Shown: positions 33,103 through 40,482 of the stretch, piece by piece
How positions within the stretch are numbered: position 1 is the stretch's first letter
How the letters are laid out: every line of letters begins with the position of its first letter
From: a virus
DNA: 40,482 bases
Reading direction: 5' to 3' (one strand)
Virus record (IMG/VR): IMGVR_UViG_3300024518_002320
Span: 1-40,482 of that record
The notes under the pieces: model-generated
Databases searched by the model: none
Told to the model about the DNA's origin: nothing
Seen by the model: only the letters and a program-made list of their open reading frames with translations
Made by a program: the position numbers and the translations under genes

Positions 33103-33540
33103 ATGGCTCAAGTGTATGATAAAGTAGATTGTTTATGGACTTCACTAGGCGACTTTATGATCGGTGAGGGCGATATTTTAACAACTGAGTATGATCCGTT
33201 AAGATCTTTAGCTCAGGAAGTAATAACTCGTATTGAGTCCGACCAAAGCGACTGGGTAGTATTTCCTACTGTCGGTTCTAATCTAAGAGATTTTGTTGGA
33301 GAATCTAACAATCCATATACTGCAGAATCTATTAAAACCAGAATACATGGTGCTCTTACTCGAGATGGATTCATTAACAATAGAGATATTACAATACAAT
33401 TAATGCCAATAGATCGCGATAAGCTTATGATTCGTTTGTCTATTCGTGTAGCTCCAACTGCTATTAACGGTAATTCTCAAACGCTAGTAATTAATTCAAT
33501 ATATAGTTATTCAGATAACAACGTGTACTTTTTAACATAG
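33103..33540 (+). CDS. gp25-like baseplate wedge protein (145 aa)
   Basis: ATG 33103 begins immediately after the preceding TAG, with AGGTGG 7 bases upstream. The sequence has the T4 gp25/GPW-type wedge pattern: D-C-L-W-T-S-L-G-D-F near the N-terminus, then G-D-I-L-T-T-E-Y-D-P-L-R-S-L, V-I-T-R-I-E, W-x-x-F-P-x-x-G-S-N-L. A helical section with I-K-T-R-I-H-G-A-L-T-R-D-G-F and beta strands with M-I-R-L-S-I complete the fold. At 145 residues the length is typical. This protein helps trigger sheath contraction from the inner baseplate and pairs with the J-like wedge protein of the next gene, as in T4 gp25/gp6 and P2 gpW/gpJ. Confidence 0.85.
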   Translation: MAQVYDKVDCLWTSLGDFMIGEGDILTTEYDPLRSLAQEVITRIESDQSDWVVFPTVGSNLRDFVGESNNPYTAESIKTRIHGALTRDGFINNRDITIQLMPIDRDKLMIRLSIRVAPTAINGNSQTLVINSIYSYSDNNVYFLT

Positions 33541-33552
33541 AGGTGTAGACTA

Positions 33553-34803
33553 ATGCCATTTTTTCCACGAGAAGCAAAAGATATAGTTTCGGAATCACTA
33601 CAAAGGATGAGCCGTCAAACTAATATCACTCAGTTGACACCTGGAGGCAAGGCACGTTTCTTCTTGTCTACTGTGTCTGAAGAGCAAGAGAGACAACAAA
33701 CATTGTTTGATAGCAATCTGCTCCAGCCATATATTAAATATTCCGATGGTAAGTTGTTGGATTTCTTTGGTGACATGTTAAAGCTACCACGCATAGAAGC
33801 TACTCATGCAGAAGTCACTAGTAATAATTTTATGTTCTATGTGCAATCTGGGGTGTTTGGCGACATTAACGGCGGGTCAGCATTTACATTACCAGCTAGC
33901 ACTGCAATAACAACTGTCCCCTTTCAGGGAAATGTTTTTACTCCAGGTCTAGAAAGCCAACCTGCAATTGGATACAAAACTCTTCAGTCTGTTGTTTGTC
34001 AACCTAATAGTTCATTTATATACATTCCTATTCGTGCAGACATTGAAGGAGAGGCTTCTTCTTTGCCGCGCAATACACTATCCCTACATACGTTTACTGG
34101 ATATTCTTTATCAAGCAGAAGCTTATTAAAGTGTACTAATAGGTTTGCTATTGATAGTGGAGTAGACAGGGAACGTGACGACTCATATAGATTCAGGCTG
34201 TCTAATTTATTTGCGGCTAGGAATCAAGCTATCTATGCAAGTGTCCGTTTGGCTGCACTAAGTGTTCCTGGTGTGGCAGATGTAACATTAATAAATGCAG
34301 AACAGGGTCCTGGTACGTTTGGTTTATACATCCGAAGCATCACCCCATCAGTCAGTCCATCTTTAGTTAATGCAGTTTCTACAGCTGTTGGTGAAGTGGT
34401 CGGTTATGGTATAAGACCATTTGTATCTGCAGCTAAAACTTTGGGTCTAGAATTAGTTACTGCAGTTAATTGGTCTTCACGAAGTACCACTGAAGAAATA
34501 TCTGCTGGCTATGCAGCTATGCGTAATATTGTAGAAGATACTATTAACGGACTTGGAAATGGCGAACCATTAGATCTAGACGAACTAGTGGTCGCTATGT
34601 TAGGTGCAGCACCAGGAGCTTTGAGTATTGGCAGGAATACTCCTAATAAGTTTGAGGAAGCGTACCTGTATCGCACATCACAAAGTAGTAGTGACACAAC
34701 TCGCAATCGCGTATTGTCAGGTGTACTTAGTCCCCTGTATAACGAAAGACTTCTTCTGGAAACTTCGACACGCTATAAGGGCATACAGTTTATTACGTTT
34801 TAA
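33553..34803 (+). CDS. Baseplate J-like wedge protein (416 aa)
   Basis: ATG 33553 with AGAGGTG upstream. The protein follows the baseplate J/T4 gp6 pattern: N-terminal helices (S-E-S-L-Q-R-M-S-R-Q-T-N-I-T), a D-G-K-L-L-D-F-F-G region, and a beta domain with F-T-L-P-A-S-T-A-I-T (the usual I-P-A-G-T-x-v element) and G-E-A-S-S-L-P-R-N-T-L. The hallmark G-V-D-R-E-R-D-D-S-Y-R-F-R-L is present, followed by V-P-G-V-A-D-V-T-L-I and a helical C-terminal third. It builds the baseplate wedges together with the gp25-like protein encoded just upstream. Length is normal for the family. Confidence 0.85.
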   Translation: MPFFPREAKDIVSESLQRMSRQTNITQLTPGGKARFFLSTVSEEQERQQTLFDSNLLQPYIKYSDGKLLDFFGDMLKLPRIEATHAEVTSNNFMFYVQSGVFGDINGGSAFTLPASTAITTVPFQGNVFTPGLESQPAIGYKTLQSVVCQPNSSFIYIPIRADIEGEASSLPRNTLSLHTFTGYSLSSRSLLKCTNRFAIDSGVDRERDDSYRFRLSNLFAARNQAIYASVRLAALSVPGVADVTLINAEQGPGTFGLYIRSITPSVSPSLVNAVSTAVGEVVGYGIRPFVSAAKTLGLELVTAVNWSSRSTTEEISAGYAAMRNIVEDTINGLGNGEPLDLDELVVAMLGAAPGALSIGRNTPNKFEEAYLYRTSQSSSDTTRNRVLSGVLSPLYNERLLLETSTRYKGIQFITF

Positions 34804-34813
34804 GGAGTAGATT

Positions 34814-36457
34814 ATGTCAACATTAGGAACTTGGCCACAAGACATTTATTACCTTTCTTGGATGACACAGCGTCTAGCCAATCGTGCTCCGGAATGGACT
34901 AAAGCTCGTATGTGGTCATGGTCTACACTGCAACAGATGCTTAATCCTATAGGGGCAGATCTCGAACGTGTCCATAAACAATTAGTTGAAGAACGCAATA
35001 ATATATTCCTTAGTTCAACTGATATTAATCTGATTGACAGATTGTATTCTGTAGAACTTGGTGTTGGCATGGAGTTTACCAACAATGGAGAACATGATGG
35101 CATCCCTGTGTTTGAGCAACCAACAGTTTATGCCGATATAAGTGATGTTGAATATCAGCTTACTATTGCCGCTAATAATGATATAGAATCATTAAGTTAT
35201 ACTACTATTCCATCTAGACTAACAGATGGATCTGAATCATATGAATATGTCGAGGTTATCCCGCGCACAGACATACAAGACTTGTCGTCTACTACACCAA
35301 ATGACATTGTAATCAATGGACACTTATATATCACTATACGAGACAATAGTACTTGGGAACTTAGAGCCAGAAATAACATTTACTATAGTAAAGTGTATAT
35401 TAGAGGTATCACTCGTAAGGGTACCGAGGTAGAAGAAGCTGTTCCAATAAGATTCAATGGTACTTTTAAAACTATTAATCAATGGCAATCTGTGACCCAA
35501 GTATTTGTTAGCTATATGGATGACACAGCTCAAATTACTGTCGAGTCGTTTCCTTATGACCGCACATCACAACTAGACACATACAACCTTGTTATACCAA
35601 ATACCAGTTTGGAATCATGGAGATTTCTAAGATTTGGTTCTAAAGTCTGGGGAAGCACTTTGGTATCCGAAGGATTTACTACAAACAACTTTGATGTTAT
35701 CCGTCAAGGATACGATGATCTTGACTATGAATATGAAATAGAATTACATGATGCCGATAGTCTACCACTAACTTTAACTGCCATGACACTTAAACCAAAC
35801 ACCAACTATATGTTTGCAATTGACAGCACGAATCTATACATATACAACACTAGGTTGCCTTATCCAGATCTCACAGTTCTGGAATCTGATCACCCAGACA
35901 CTAAAATGAGTCTTTATTCAGATCGATGGATATATTCACGCGATGATATTGTTTCTATTAAAACAGATATAAAGGATGTCTCTGTTGTTCCATGGAAACT
36001 TCGTTGGGGTATTAAGGATCCTGACGGGCAGGAGTATTACCTGGATATTGATGGAACTAAAGTGGCTACTACTGTAAATGCATGGATTGATAACGACAAC
36101 TGGGAATCTGGTATTTGGTCAGAAGTAATAATGGAATTACTAATTCAACAGACAGGAACACACCAGGTGACTTTGGAATGTTTGTATTCTGATGACCGCG
36201 CACCAGATAGAGAATATACACTAACTACCAGATTTATATTTTATGTACCAGTAGCAATACCAGAGACTGTTATCCCTTTACCAGCTGCACTACAAAGTTC
36301 TAGCGATTTGTCCTTTGACTCTGATGGTAAACTATGGTTTCTATCTGGTTCTGATGTATTGCTTGGAAATGTCTATTATGATTACTATTTAGTAGACTAT
36401 GATCGTAATAAAATTTGGTTGCGAGAGAATTATTCTTCTGTTAGGGTTGTTATATGA
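34814..36457 (+). CDS. Baseplate wedge or tail structural protein (547 aa)
   Basis: ATG 34814 with AAGGAG 6 bases upstream. The N-terminus is helical (Y-L-S-W-M-T-Q-R-L, R-A-P-E-W-T-K-A-R, L-N-P-I-G-A-D-L-E-R-V) and leads to D-I-N-L-I-D-R-L-Y-S-V-E-L. This arrangement is typical of myovirus baseplate proteins encoded after the J-like gene. From about residue 100 it is a succession of beta-sandwich segments rich in Tyr, Asp and Thr, consistent with Ig-like modules. No peptidase or sugar-cleaving motif is visible. It probably joins the wedge to fibres or the outer baseplate; this is inferred from gene order. Confidence 0.6.
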   Translation: MSTLGTWPQDIYYLSWMTQRLANRAPEWTKARMWSWSTLQQMLNPIGADLERVHKQLVEERNNIFLSSTDINLIDRLYSVELGVGMEFTNNGEHDGIPVFEQPTVYADISDVEYQLTIAANNDIESLSYTTIPSRLTDGSESYEYVEVIPRTDIQDLSSTTPNDIVINGHLYITIRDNSTWELRARNNIYYSKVYIRGITRKGTEVEEAVPIRFNGTFKTINQWQSVTQVFVSYMDDTAQITVESFPYDRTSQLDTYNLVIPNTSLESWRFLRFGSKVWGSTLVSEGFTTNNFDVIRQGYDDLDYEYEIELHDADSLPLTLTAMTLKPNTNYMFAIDSTNLYIYNTRLPYPDLTVLESDHPDTKMSLYSDRWIYSRDDIVSIKTDIKDVSVVPWKLRWGIKDPDGQEYYLDIDGTKVATTVNAWIDNDNWESGIWSEVIMELLIQQTGTHQVTLECLYSDDRAPDREYTLTTRFIFYVPVAIPETVIPLPAALQSSSDLSFDSDGKLWFLSGSDVLLGNVYYDYYLVDYDRNKIWLRENYSSVRVVI

Positions 36458-36491
36458 TAAGCAAATACTTAATAGACTGGAGACGTATATA

Positions 36492-37436
36492 ATGGCTGGA
36501 CGTTCATTTCATGGATTCTCATTCTATGTCAACCTGCCTGTACAAGTAGTGGCAACGCCACAAGTACGTAATGTTGTTAATAATTTTGACTATCATGGTG
36601 ATCTGGTTTCTCTGAAGCGGATTCATGGTGAGTCTAATGTCGATTACCGTAATAGGTTATTCGATGTTTCTGTCCATCCTGGAGGTCCACTGTATGAAGG
36701 AGTCGTTAATTCGATAGCCAGAGATCTTGGATTCCTAAGGACACCTTCTCTGCTCATATCATTATCTGACAATAGTGCTGGTGACCCTGTGGCTCCTAAT
36801 CCAAGAGTCAATATATTAGCCAACAAAGTTGTGCTGTATAGTGACTGGAGACCTGATGGTACTGCAGTTATTGATCGCGAGATTAGAACTTATCAACTGG
36901 ATGATACTGGTTATTATTTAGATGATCTAGCTGCGGCAATCAACCAATCATCTTATTTTACTGCATCTTTGATAGGGACAATTAGATCAAACACACTGTC
37001 ATCTACCATGGTTAGAGACACTTCGAACTTGGTGATACATCAAGAATATGTACGTTCTGATAAACTTTTAATACTTGATAATACCAATATAATACAGAAT
37101 AGTTTACTGTTCTTTGAAAAGAAAATTTTCGAGACAGAAGTACTTATAACACCTGCATCAGACGGTGAATATGTGGTAGACTATGTTAACGGAGAAGTCG
37201 AGAGTTATTTGTATCCTTCAGGCCAAAGCTATTGTTCTTATTATACAGCTCAATTTCCTATGACTATAGATACTGTTCCAGTTCAGGTTTTTACATTTCA
37301 GGATTCAGACTTCCAATATGAACTCTTTCATCATGAAACTTTAGATTCTGGAGAAGTCAATGCACTTCCTAATGCTGAAGGTTCAGAAATCTACCATCAG
37401 CTCTTTATGCTCTCTAAGGTTTTCTGGGGCGAATAA
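36492..37436 (+). CDS. Baseplate or tail structural protein (314 aa)
   Basis: Start at ATG 36492, 9 bases after GGAG; an earlier in-frame ATG at 36399 would overlap the previous gene and add a 31-residue stretch unlike the rest. The protein has V-D-Y-R-N-R-L-F-D-V, then H-P-G-G-P-L-Y-E-G-V-V-N-S-I-A-R-D-L-G-F. The combination of a helical hook with a G-G-x-x-Y-x-G turn resembles the start of P2 gpI-type or other baseplate-fibre linking proteins. The remaining 220 residues are beta-rich with many Tyr, Ser and Asp. It is probably an outer baseplate protein that attaches to the next gene product. No specific family is recognised. Confidence 0.55.
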   Translation: MAGRSFHGFSFYVNLPVQVVATPQVRNVVNNFDYHGDLVSLKRIHGESNVDYRNRLFDVSVHPGGPLYEGVVNSIARDLGFLRTPSLLISLSDNSAGDPVAPNPRVNILANKVVLYSDWRPDGTAVIDREIRTYQLDDTGYYLDDLAAAINQSSYFTASLIGTIRSNTLSSTMVRDTSNLVIHQEYVRSDKLLILDNTNIIQNSLLFFEKKIFETEVLITPASDGEYVVDYVNGEVESYLYPSGQSYCSYYTAQFPMTIDTVPVQVFTFQDSDFQYELFHHETLDSGEVNALPNAEGSEIYHQLFMLSKVFWGE

Positions 37437-37438
37437 TC

Positions 37439-39880
37439 ATGGCAGTAACTAGACCAAGTGTTAATTTCTCTACTAGACAAGTCGTCTATCATCGCGAAAG
37501 TACTAAGCCTTATGTCGGATTTCAAAATGAAGGTGACTTACCAGGTGGATGGCAGTTTGATATAAAACGATGGTGCAGTCCATTTGACCTAAGACTACCT
37601 AATCTTCCACGACTAGCCGATCAGTCAACACAAGGAGTGTCTGAATCTCAGTACTTTAAGTCTGGCGTAGGGTCAGTAAAAGATGGAGATGTATGTGTAA
37701 GTAGTATAAATGAACTCTTTCGTGACCATGAAAGAAGTTGGATCCCTATCATTAGGCACGGCCAGTATTACCGATATAAGACTCCATGGCATTTGTATGG
37801 CGATAATAGTCGAGTGCAATATGTTGATTCTGCCAACAATAGAAGTGGGCGTAATTATGTAGAGCTAACAGTGGAACCAGACATGTCGTCTCCTATTTTG
37901 GCGGCATCATTCAGAAGGCCTTCTAATACTCAAACTCCAGCTTATTATATATTTGTTAATCAGACATATGAGTTTTCTGGTAGTTTTGTGTCCGAGGTAG
38001 AACAAGAAACTGTATCTGCTGCTGGCAAAATTGACTGGTCTAATGTAGATATCAACAAGAAAGAATTTATAGTAGACAATACGATAGACGAAACAACTGC
38101 CTTGATATTTAATCGTAATTATATTGAGACAGTTGGAGTTGTACCGACAGTGTATCAAGACCTGGCAGCTAGTGAAGTGTTAGGCTTATCTAGTGGCTCT
38201 GCCTATCAAGTGTTTAGGCTTAGTCGGTTTCCTGTATTGGCTGATAGTTCTTTCCATCTTTATGTAGCTGACGTCTCTACTTGGGTAGAATGGACTAGAG
38301 TAGATACTTGGTTTGAATTACTTAACTCCACTGCCCAAACAAGATATTTTGTTGATAAAGACTTGGGTATTGTATATTTAGGATCTAGTGCAAATGGAGG
38401 AATACCCCCACTTGGCACATCTATTGTCGCAAGTTACAGTGTCACACTTCGCATAGAGTATGAAGAAGCAGAAAGAGACACTAGTATTTCTGCATGGTTA
38501 GCAGATGTTAGTCCCGTAACACAGAATATAAATCAAGGATTTGTTTGTATTACTCATGACCAACTAGAAGCCGCAATAATAACTTTGAATATCGACAAAG
38601 CAATGGTGCCTTTTACTTCTAGTCCACGTGAATATGGCCCTATCTATGCTGGTGCTGATTATGCTGTTTTGAAAGCAACCGTTACTAGTATTTCTGGAGT
38701 TCCTGTTCCTGGTATAGAAGTTGGTTTTACTATGTCGCCCAGTGATATAGGTTACCTGTCAGGTGCCTCCGTGTCATCGTCAGTAAGCACTGGTGATGGT
38801 GAAGCTTTTACTTCTTATCAGCCGCCAACATCTGCTGACGATTTAGGTTTTTATACTACTATAGTTAGAGCCTCTACTAATCCTTACTATCCCGCGCATA
38901 AAGATGTAATCATCAATATGACAGAGACTGGTCTAGAAGGCAAAGAATCAGAAGTTTATTTATATCAAATACTTAAAGATGATGTTTTACTTGGGTATGA
39001 TACATTAGATGACTGGATCTCTTATAATTTAGATACACCAGCATGGGTAACAGATGCCACTACTTACGCACAATGGAAATCTGAAATAACCATAGAGAAT
39101 GACCTTAAAGAATGGGAAGGTGTCCAGGCTGATGGTTCTATTGTCGGTCGTAAAGTCGTAACTTATATGTTGGACTCAACAACTGAGAATACAGATGCAG
39201 CTGCTAGGCATCCTGCCACTGGAGATCTTGGTGCTGTTGTACCAGTTAGACCACTGTTGGTAGAGCAAATTGACGATGCTACCGATGCTTATAATGGTAA
39301 GTGGAGAGCTATCTATCCAGAAGATGCTGTTCCAGATTGTAGCCCCACTGATTCTGATAATAACGTTGGTGGATATTGGTTAATTTCTACAAGGTTGGTT
39401 ACCTTCCAGGCTCACTGTGTAAGCCCATATTATAACCGCGTAATTTATAGCAATGAAATGGTTGCTAGAGTATCTCTACCTGATTATTTACTTGGTGAAT
39501 ATGTAAATGATTATCTAGAGAAAGTTCCATTTGGATGGAAGATTGCTACTGATACAGACAACGTAGCAGCTGGAATCGATGGAGCTACATTTATTACTGT
39601 CAACCCACACTCGGGACCTTATCGTATTGTTGATCTAGTTAACAGTACAACAAGTACAGAATGGGCAGACGCTCCATTCAGGAGCCTGGGATTTCAATTT
39701 GGTTTTGCTCCTCTGTGGTTAGCTTCTACAAGCTACTCAATAGGAGATTTTGTTTTGTCTACCGCTGACGGATTATATGAGTGTACGACTGCTGGCACTA
39801 GTAATATCGCTGAGCCAACATGGGATACTGATACTGGTGATACTACTGCCGATAACACTGCAGTATGGACAAAGGTATAA
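37439..39880 (+). CDS. Large adhesion-type tail protein with Ig-like and carbohydrate-binding-like ends (813 aa)
   Basis: ATG 37439 lies 2 bases after the previous stop with no good SD close by, so coupling is likely. The first 150 residues are Trp/Arg/Pro-rich, as in baseplate-anchored proteins. A beta-rich middle follows, with Y-F-V-D-K-D-L-G-I-V-Y-L-G. About residues 410-497 look like a Big_1-type Ig domain (V-T-S-I-S-G-V-P-V-P-G-I-E-V, then S-T-G-D-G-E-A-F-T). The last 55 residues match a small module frequent at phage protein C-termini: W-L-A-S-T-S-Y-S-I-G-D-F-V, Y-E-C-T-T-A-G-T-S and E-P-T-W-D-T, resembling carbohydrate-binding modules. It may be a fibre or outer baseplate component that contacts cell-surface sugars. 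The next gene follows with a very strong SD. Confidence 0.6.
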   Translation: MAVTRPSVNFSTRQVVYHRESTKPYVGFQNEGDLPGGWQFDIKRWCSPFDLRLPNLPRLADQSTQGVSESQYFKSGVGSVKDGDVCVSSINELFRDHERSWIPIIRHGQYYRYKTPWHLYGDNSRVQYVDSANNRSGRNYVELTVEPDMSSPILAASFRRPSNTQTPAYYIFVNQTYEFSGSFVSEVEQETVSAAGKIDWSNVDINKKEFIVDNTIDETTALIFNRNYIETVGVVPTVYQDLAASEVLGLSSGSAYQVFRLSRFPVLADSSFHLYVADVSTWVEWTRVDTWFELLNSTAQTRYFVDKDLGIVYLGSSANGGIPPLGTSIVASYSVTLRIEYEEAERDTSISAWLADVSPVTQNINQGFVCITHDQLEAAIITLNIDKAMVPFTSSPREYGPIYAGADYAVLKATVTSISGVPVPGIEVGFTMSPSDIGYLSGASVSSSVSTGDGEAFTSYQPPTSADDLGFYTTIVRASTNPYYPAHKDVIINMTETGLEGKESEVYLYQILKDDVLLGYDTLDDWISYNLDTPAWVTDATTYAQWKSEITIENDLKEWEGVQADGSIVGRKVVTYMLDSTTENTDAAARHPATGDLGAVVPVRPLLVEQIDDATDAYNGKWRAIYPEDAVPDCSPTDSDNNVGGYWLISTRLVTFQAHCVSPYYNRVIYSNEMVARVSLPDYLLGEYVNDYLEKVPFGWKIATDTDNVAAGIDGATFITVNPHSGPYRIVDLVNSTTSTEWADAPFRSLGFQFGFAPLWLASTSYSIGDFVLSTADGLYECTTAGTSNIAEPTWDTDTGDTTADNTAVWTKV

Positions 39881-39889
39881 GGAGGAAAT

Positions 39890-40482
39890 ATGTCAACAGA
39901 TCAAATGCAGGATGTTTTTCCAGTAGCTTTTGATTATAAGAAGGGCGAGCAGCCAACTTCAACAAAGTTATCTGGTGGAGTAAAACAAACTGACAATGCA
40001 TTCTCTAGAATGACTAGAGCCATTGGGGATCCATGGGAATACTCTGCTCACTCAGGTATTGGTGGAGCATATTATTTAAGCCCAAGTAGACTTGCACAAA
40101 CAAGCTTAGCTAGGTTTAGTGGGCCATCAGAGTTTGTCTCACCTCGAGGAGCATCATTTCAAGAAGCTGTCACCAGTACTCTTTCTGTTGTCTTGCAGTC
40201 CTACAGGAATACATGGAATGTAGGTTTCCCATTAGTGTCTTTGTCTGCTGATAGATTACCGTCAGATACTGGCTTGACTAGTGTTCAAAAACTAGTATGG
40301 GCTGTAGATATTTCAGCCCTTATCGATCTTGGTGGTCATTTTGTCACAGAAGTAGCATCTGCAATTCTAGTACATTCACATGGAGATTTTTTTATAGACT
40401 ATTACACTGGTGATATTACGACATGTAGAGAAATCACTTCTCCTATTATGCTGAGTATTGACAATATACATATGTTGGGTCC
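39890..40482 (+). CDS. Tail or baseplate structural protein, 3' end cut by the window
   Basis: ATG 39890 has a perfect AAGGAGG 5 to 6 bases upstream, and the frame stays open to the last base (197 full codons). It begins MSTDQMQDVFPVAFDYKKGE and continues with K-L-S-G-G-V-K-Q-T-D-N-A-F-S-R and a G-D-P-W-E-Y motif. A Ser/Thr-rich, beta-dominated region follows, with a serine- and valine-rich stretch around residues 85-105. It has no signal peptide. Position after the adhesion-type gene and the strong SD suggest an abundant virion component such as a fibre or outer baseplate protein. Family not recognised; total length unknown. Confidence 0.75.
   Translation, partial: MSTDQMQDVFPVAFDYKKGEQPTSTKLSGGVKQTDNAFSRMTRAIGDPWEYSAHSGIGGAYYLSPSRLAQTSLARFSGPSEFVSPRGASFQEAVTSTLSVVLQSYRNTWNVGFPLVSLSADRLPSDTGLTSVQKLVWAVDISALIDLGGHFVTEVASAILVHSHGDFFIDYYTGDITTCREITSPIMLSIDNIHMLG

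Noticed and set aside
36399-36491. Upstream extension of the gene starting at 36492
   Set aside because: The extra 31 residues overlap the previous gene, and a good SD sits before the downstream ATG.
1-40482. tRNA genes, CRISPR arrays, insertion sequences, attachment sites
   Set aside because: I looked for cloverleaf-like stretches, regular direct repeats and transposase genes and saw none; almost all bases are in structural genes.
1-40482. TAG stop-codon recoding
   Set aside because: TAG ends several unrelated genes here (for example at 10357, 15505, 16225, 21535 and 33102), so it acts as an ordinary stop.

Overview
This window is part of the structural (virion) gene block of a tailed bacteriophage with a contractile tail (Caudoviricetes, myovirus morphology). 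The evidence is the gene order portal, prohead protease, major capsid protein, neck, tail sheath, tail tube, tail chaperones, tape measure, hub, gp25-like wedge, J-like baseplate protein. All genes lie on the + strand, are tightly packed and often overlap by a few bases. Almost all have an AGGAGG-type Shine-Dalgarno (SD). No tRNA, integrase, repressor or replication gene is visible. The DNA is AT-rich. The host cannot be named from this sequence; strong SDs and a murein-peptidase domain in the tail hub only say it is a bacterium with peptidoglycan. The large genes suggest a large genome.

Head region (1-6440): the C-terminal part of a portal fused to a Mu gpF-like head-morphogenesis domain; a protease-scaffold gene with a well-placed in-frame internal start that should give a separate scaffold; a probable head-decoration protein; and an HK97-fold major capsid protein followed by a very good Rho-independent terminator. 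Neck region (6467-10357): two small genes of unknown function, an Ig-domain head-tail connector candidate, a zinc-finger neck protein and a tail-completion candidate. Tail shaft (10370-16225): the sheath, three tandem tube-like paralogues, and two probable tail-assembly chaperones that sit in the same reading frame, separated by one TAG codon.

Three giant genes fill 16226-32271. The first is in tape-measure position. It is interrupted by a complete LAGLIDADG intein of 378 residues and carries a degenerate staphylococcal-nuclease-like segment. The second (1493 aa) carries, in the right order, signatures resembling both double-psi beta-barrels of multisubunit-type RNA polymerases: a beta-like D-x-K-x-x-G-R-x-x-N-K element followed by G-V-x-P-x-x-I-G-Q-x-L-E, and a beta'-like D-F-D-x-D element. 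I read it as a candidate single-chain virion RNA polymerase encoded inside the tail module, to be ejected with the DNA. This is the most interesting feature of the window. The third (2082 aa) is a fused baseplate hub with an M15-type peptidoglycan peptidase domain.

Baseplate and fibre region (32284-40482): small hub or spike-associated proteins, a gp25-like wedge, a J-like wedge, two further baseplate proteins, an 813-aa adhesion-type protein with an Ig-like segment and a carbohydrate-binding-like C-terminus, and the start of a further structural gene cut by the window end. No stretch longer than about 100 bases lacks a gene.
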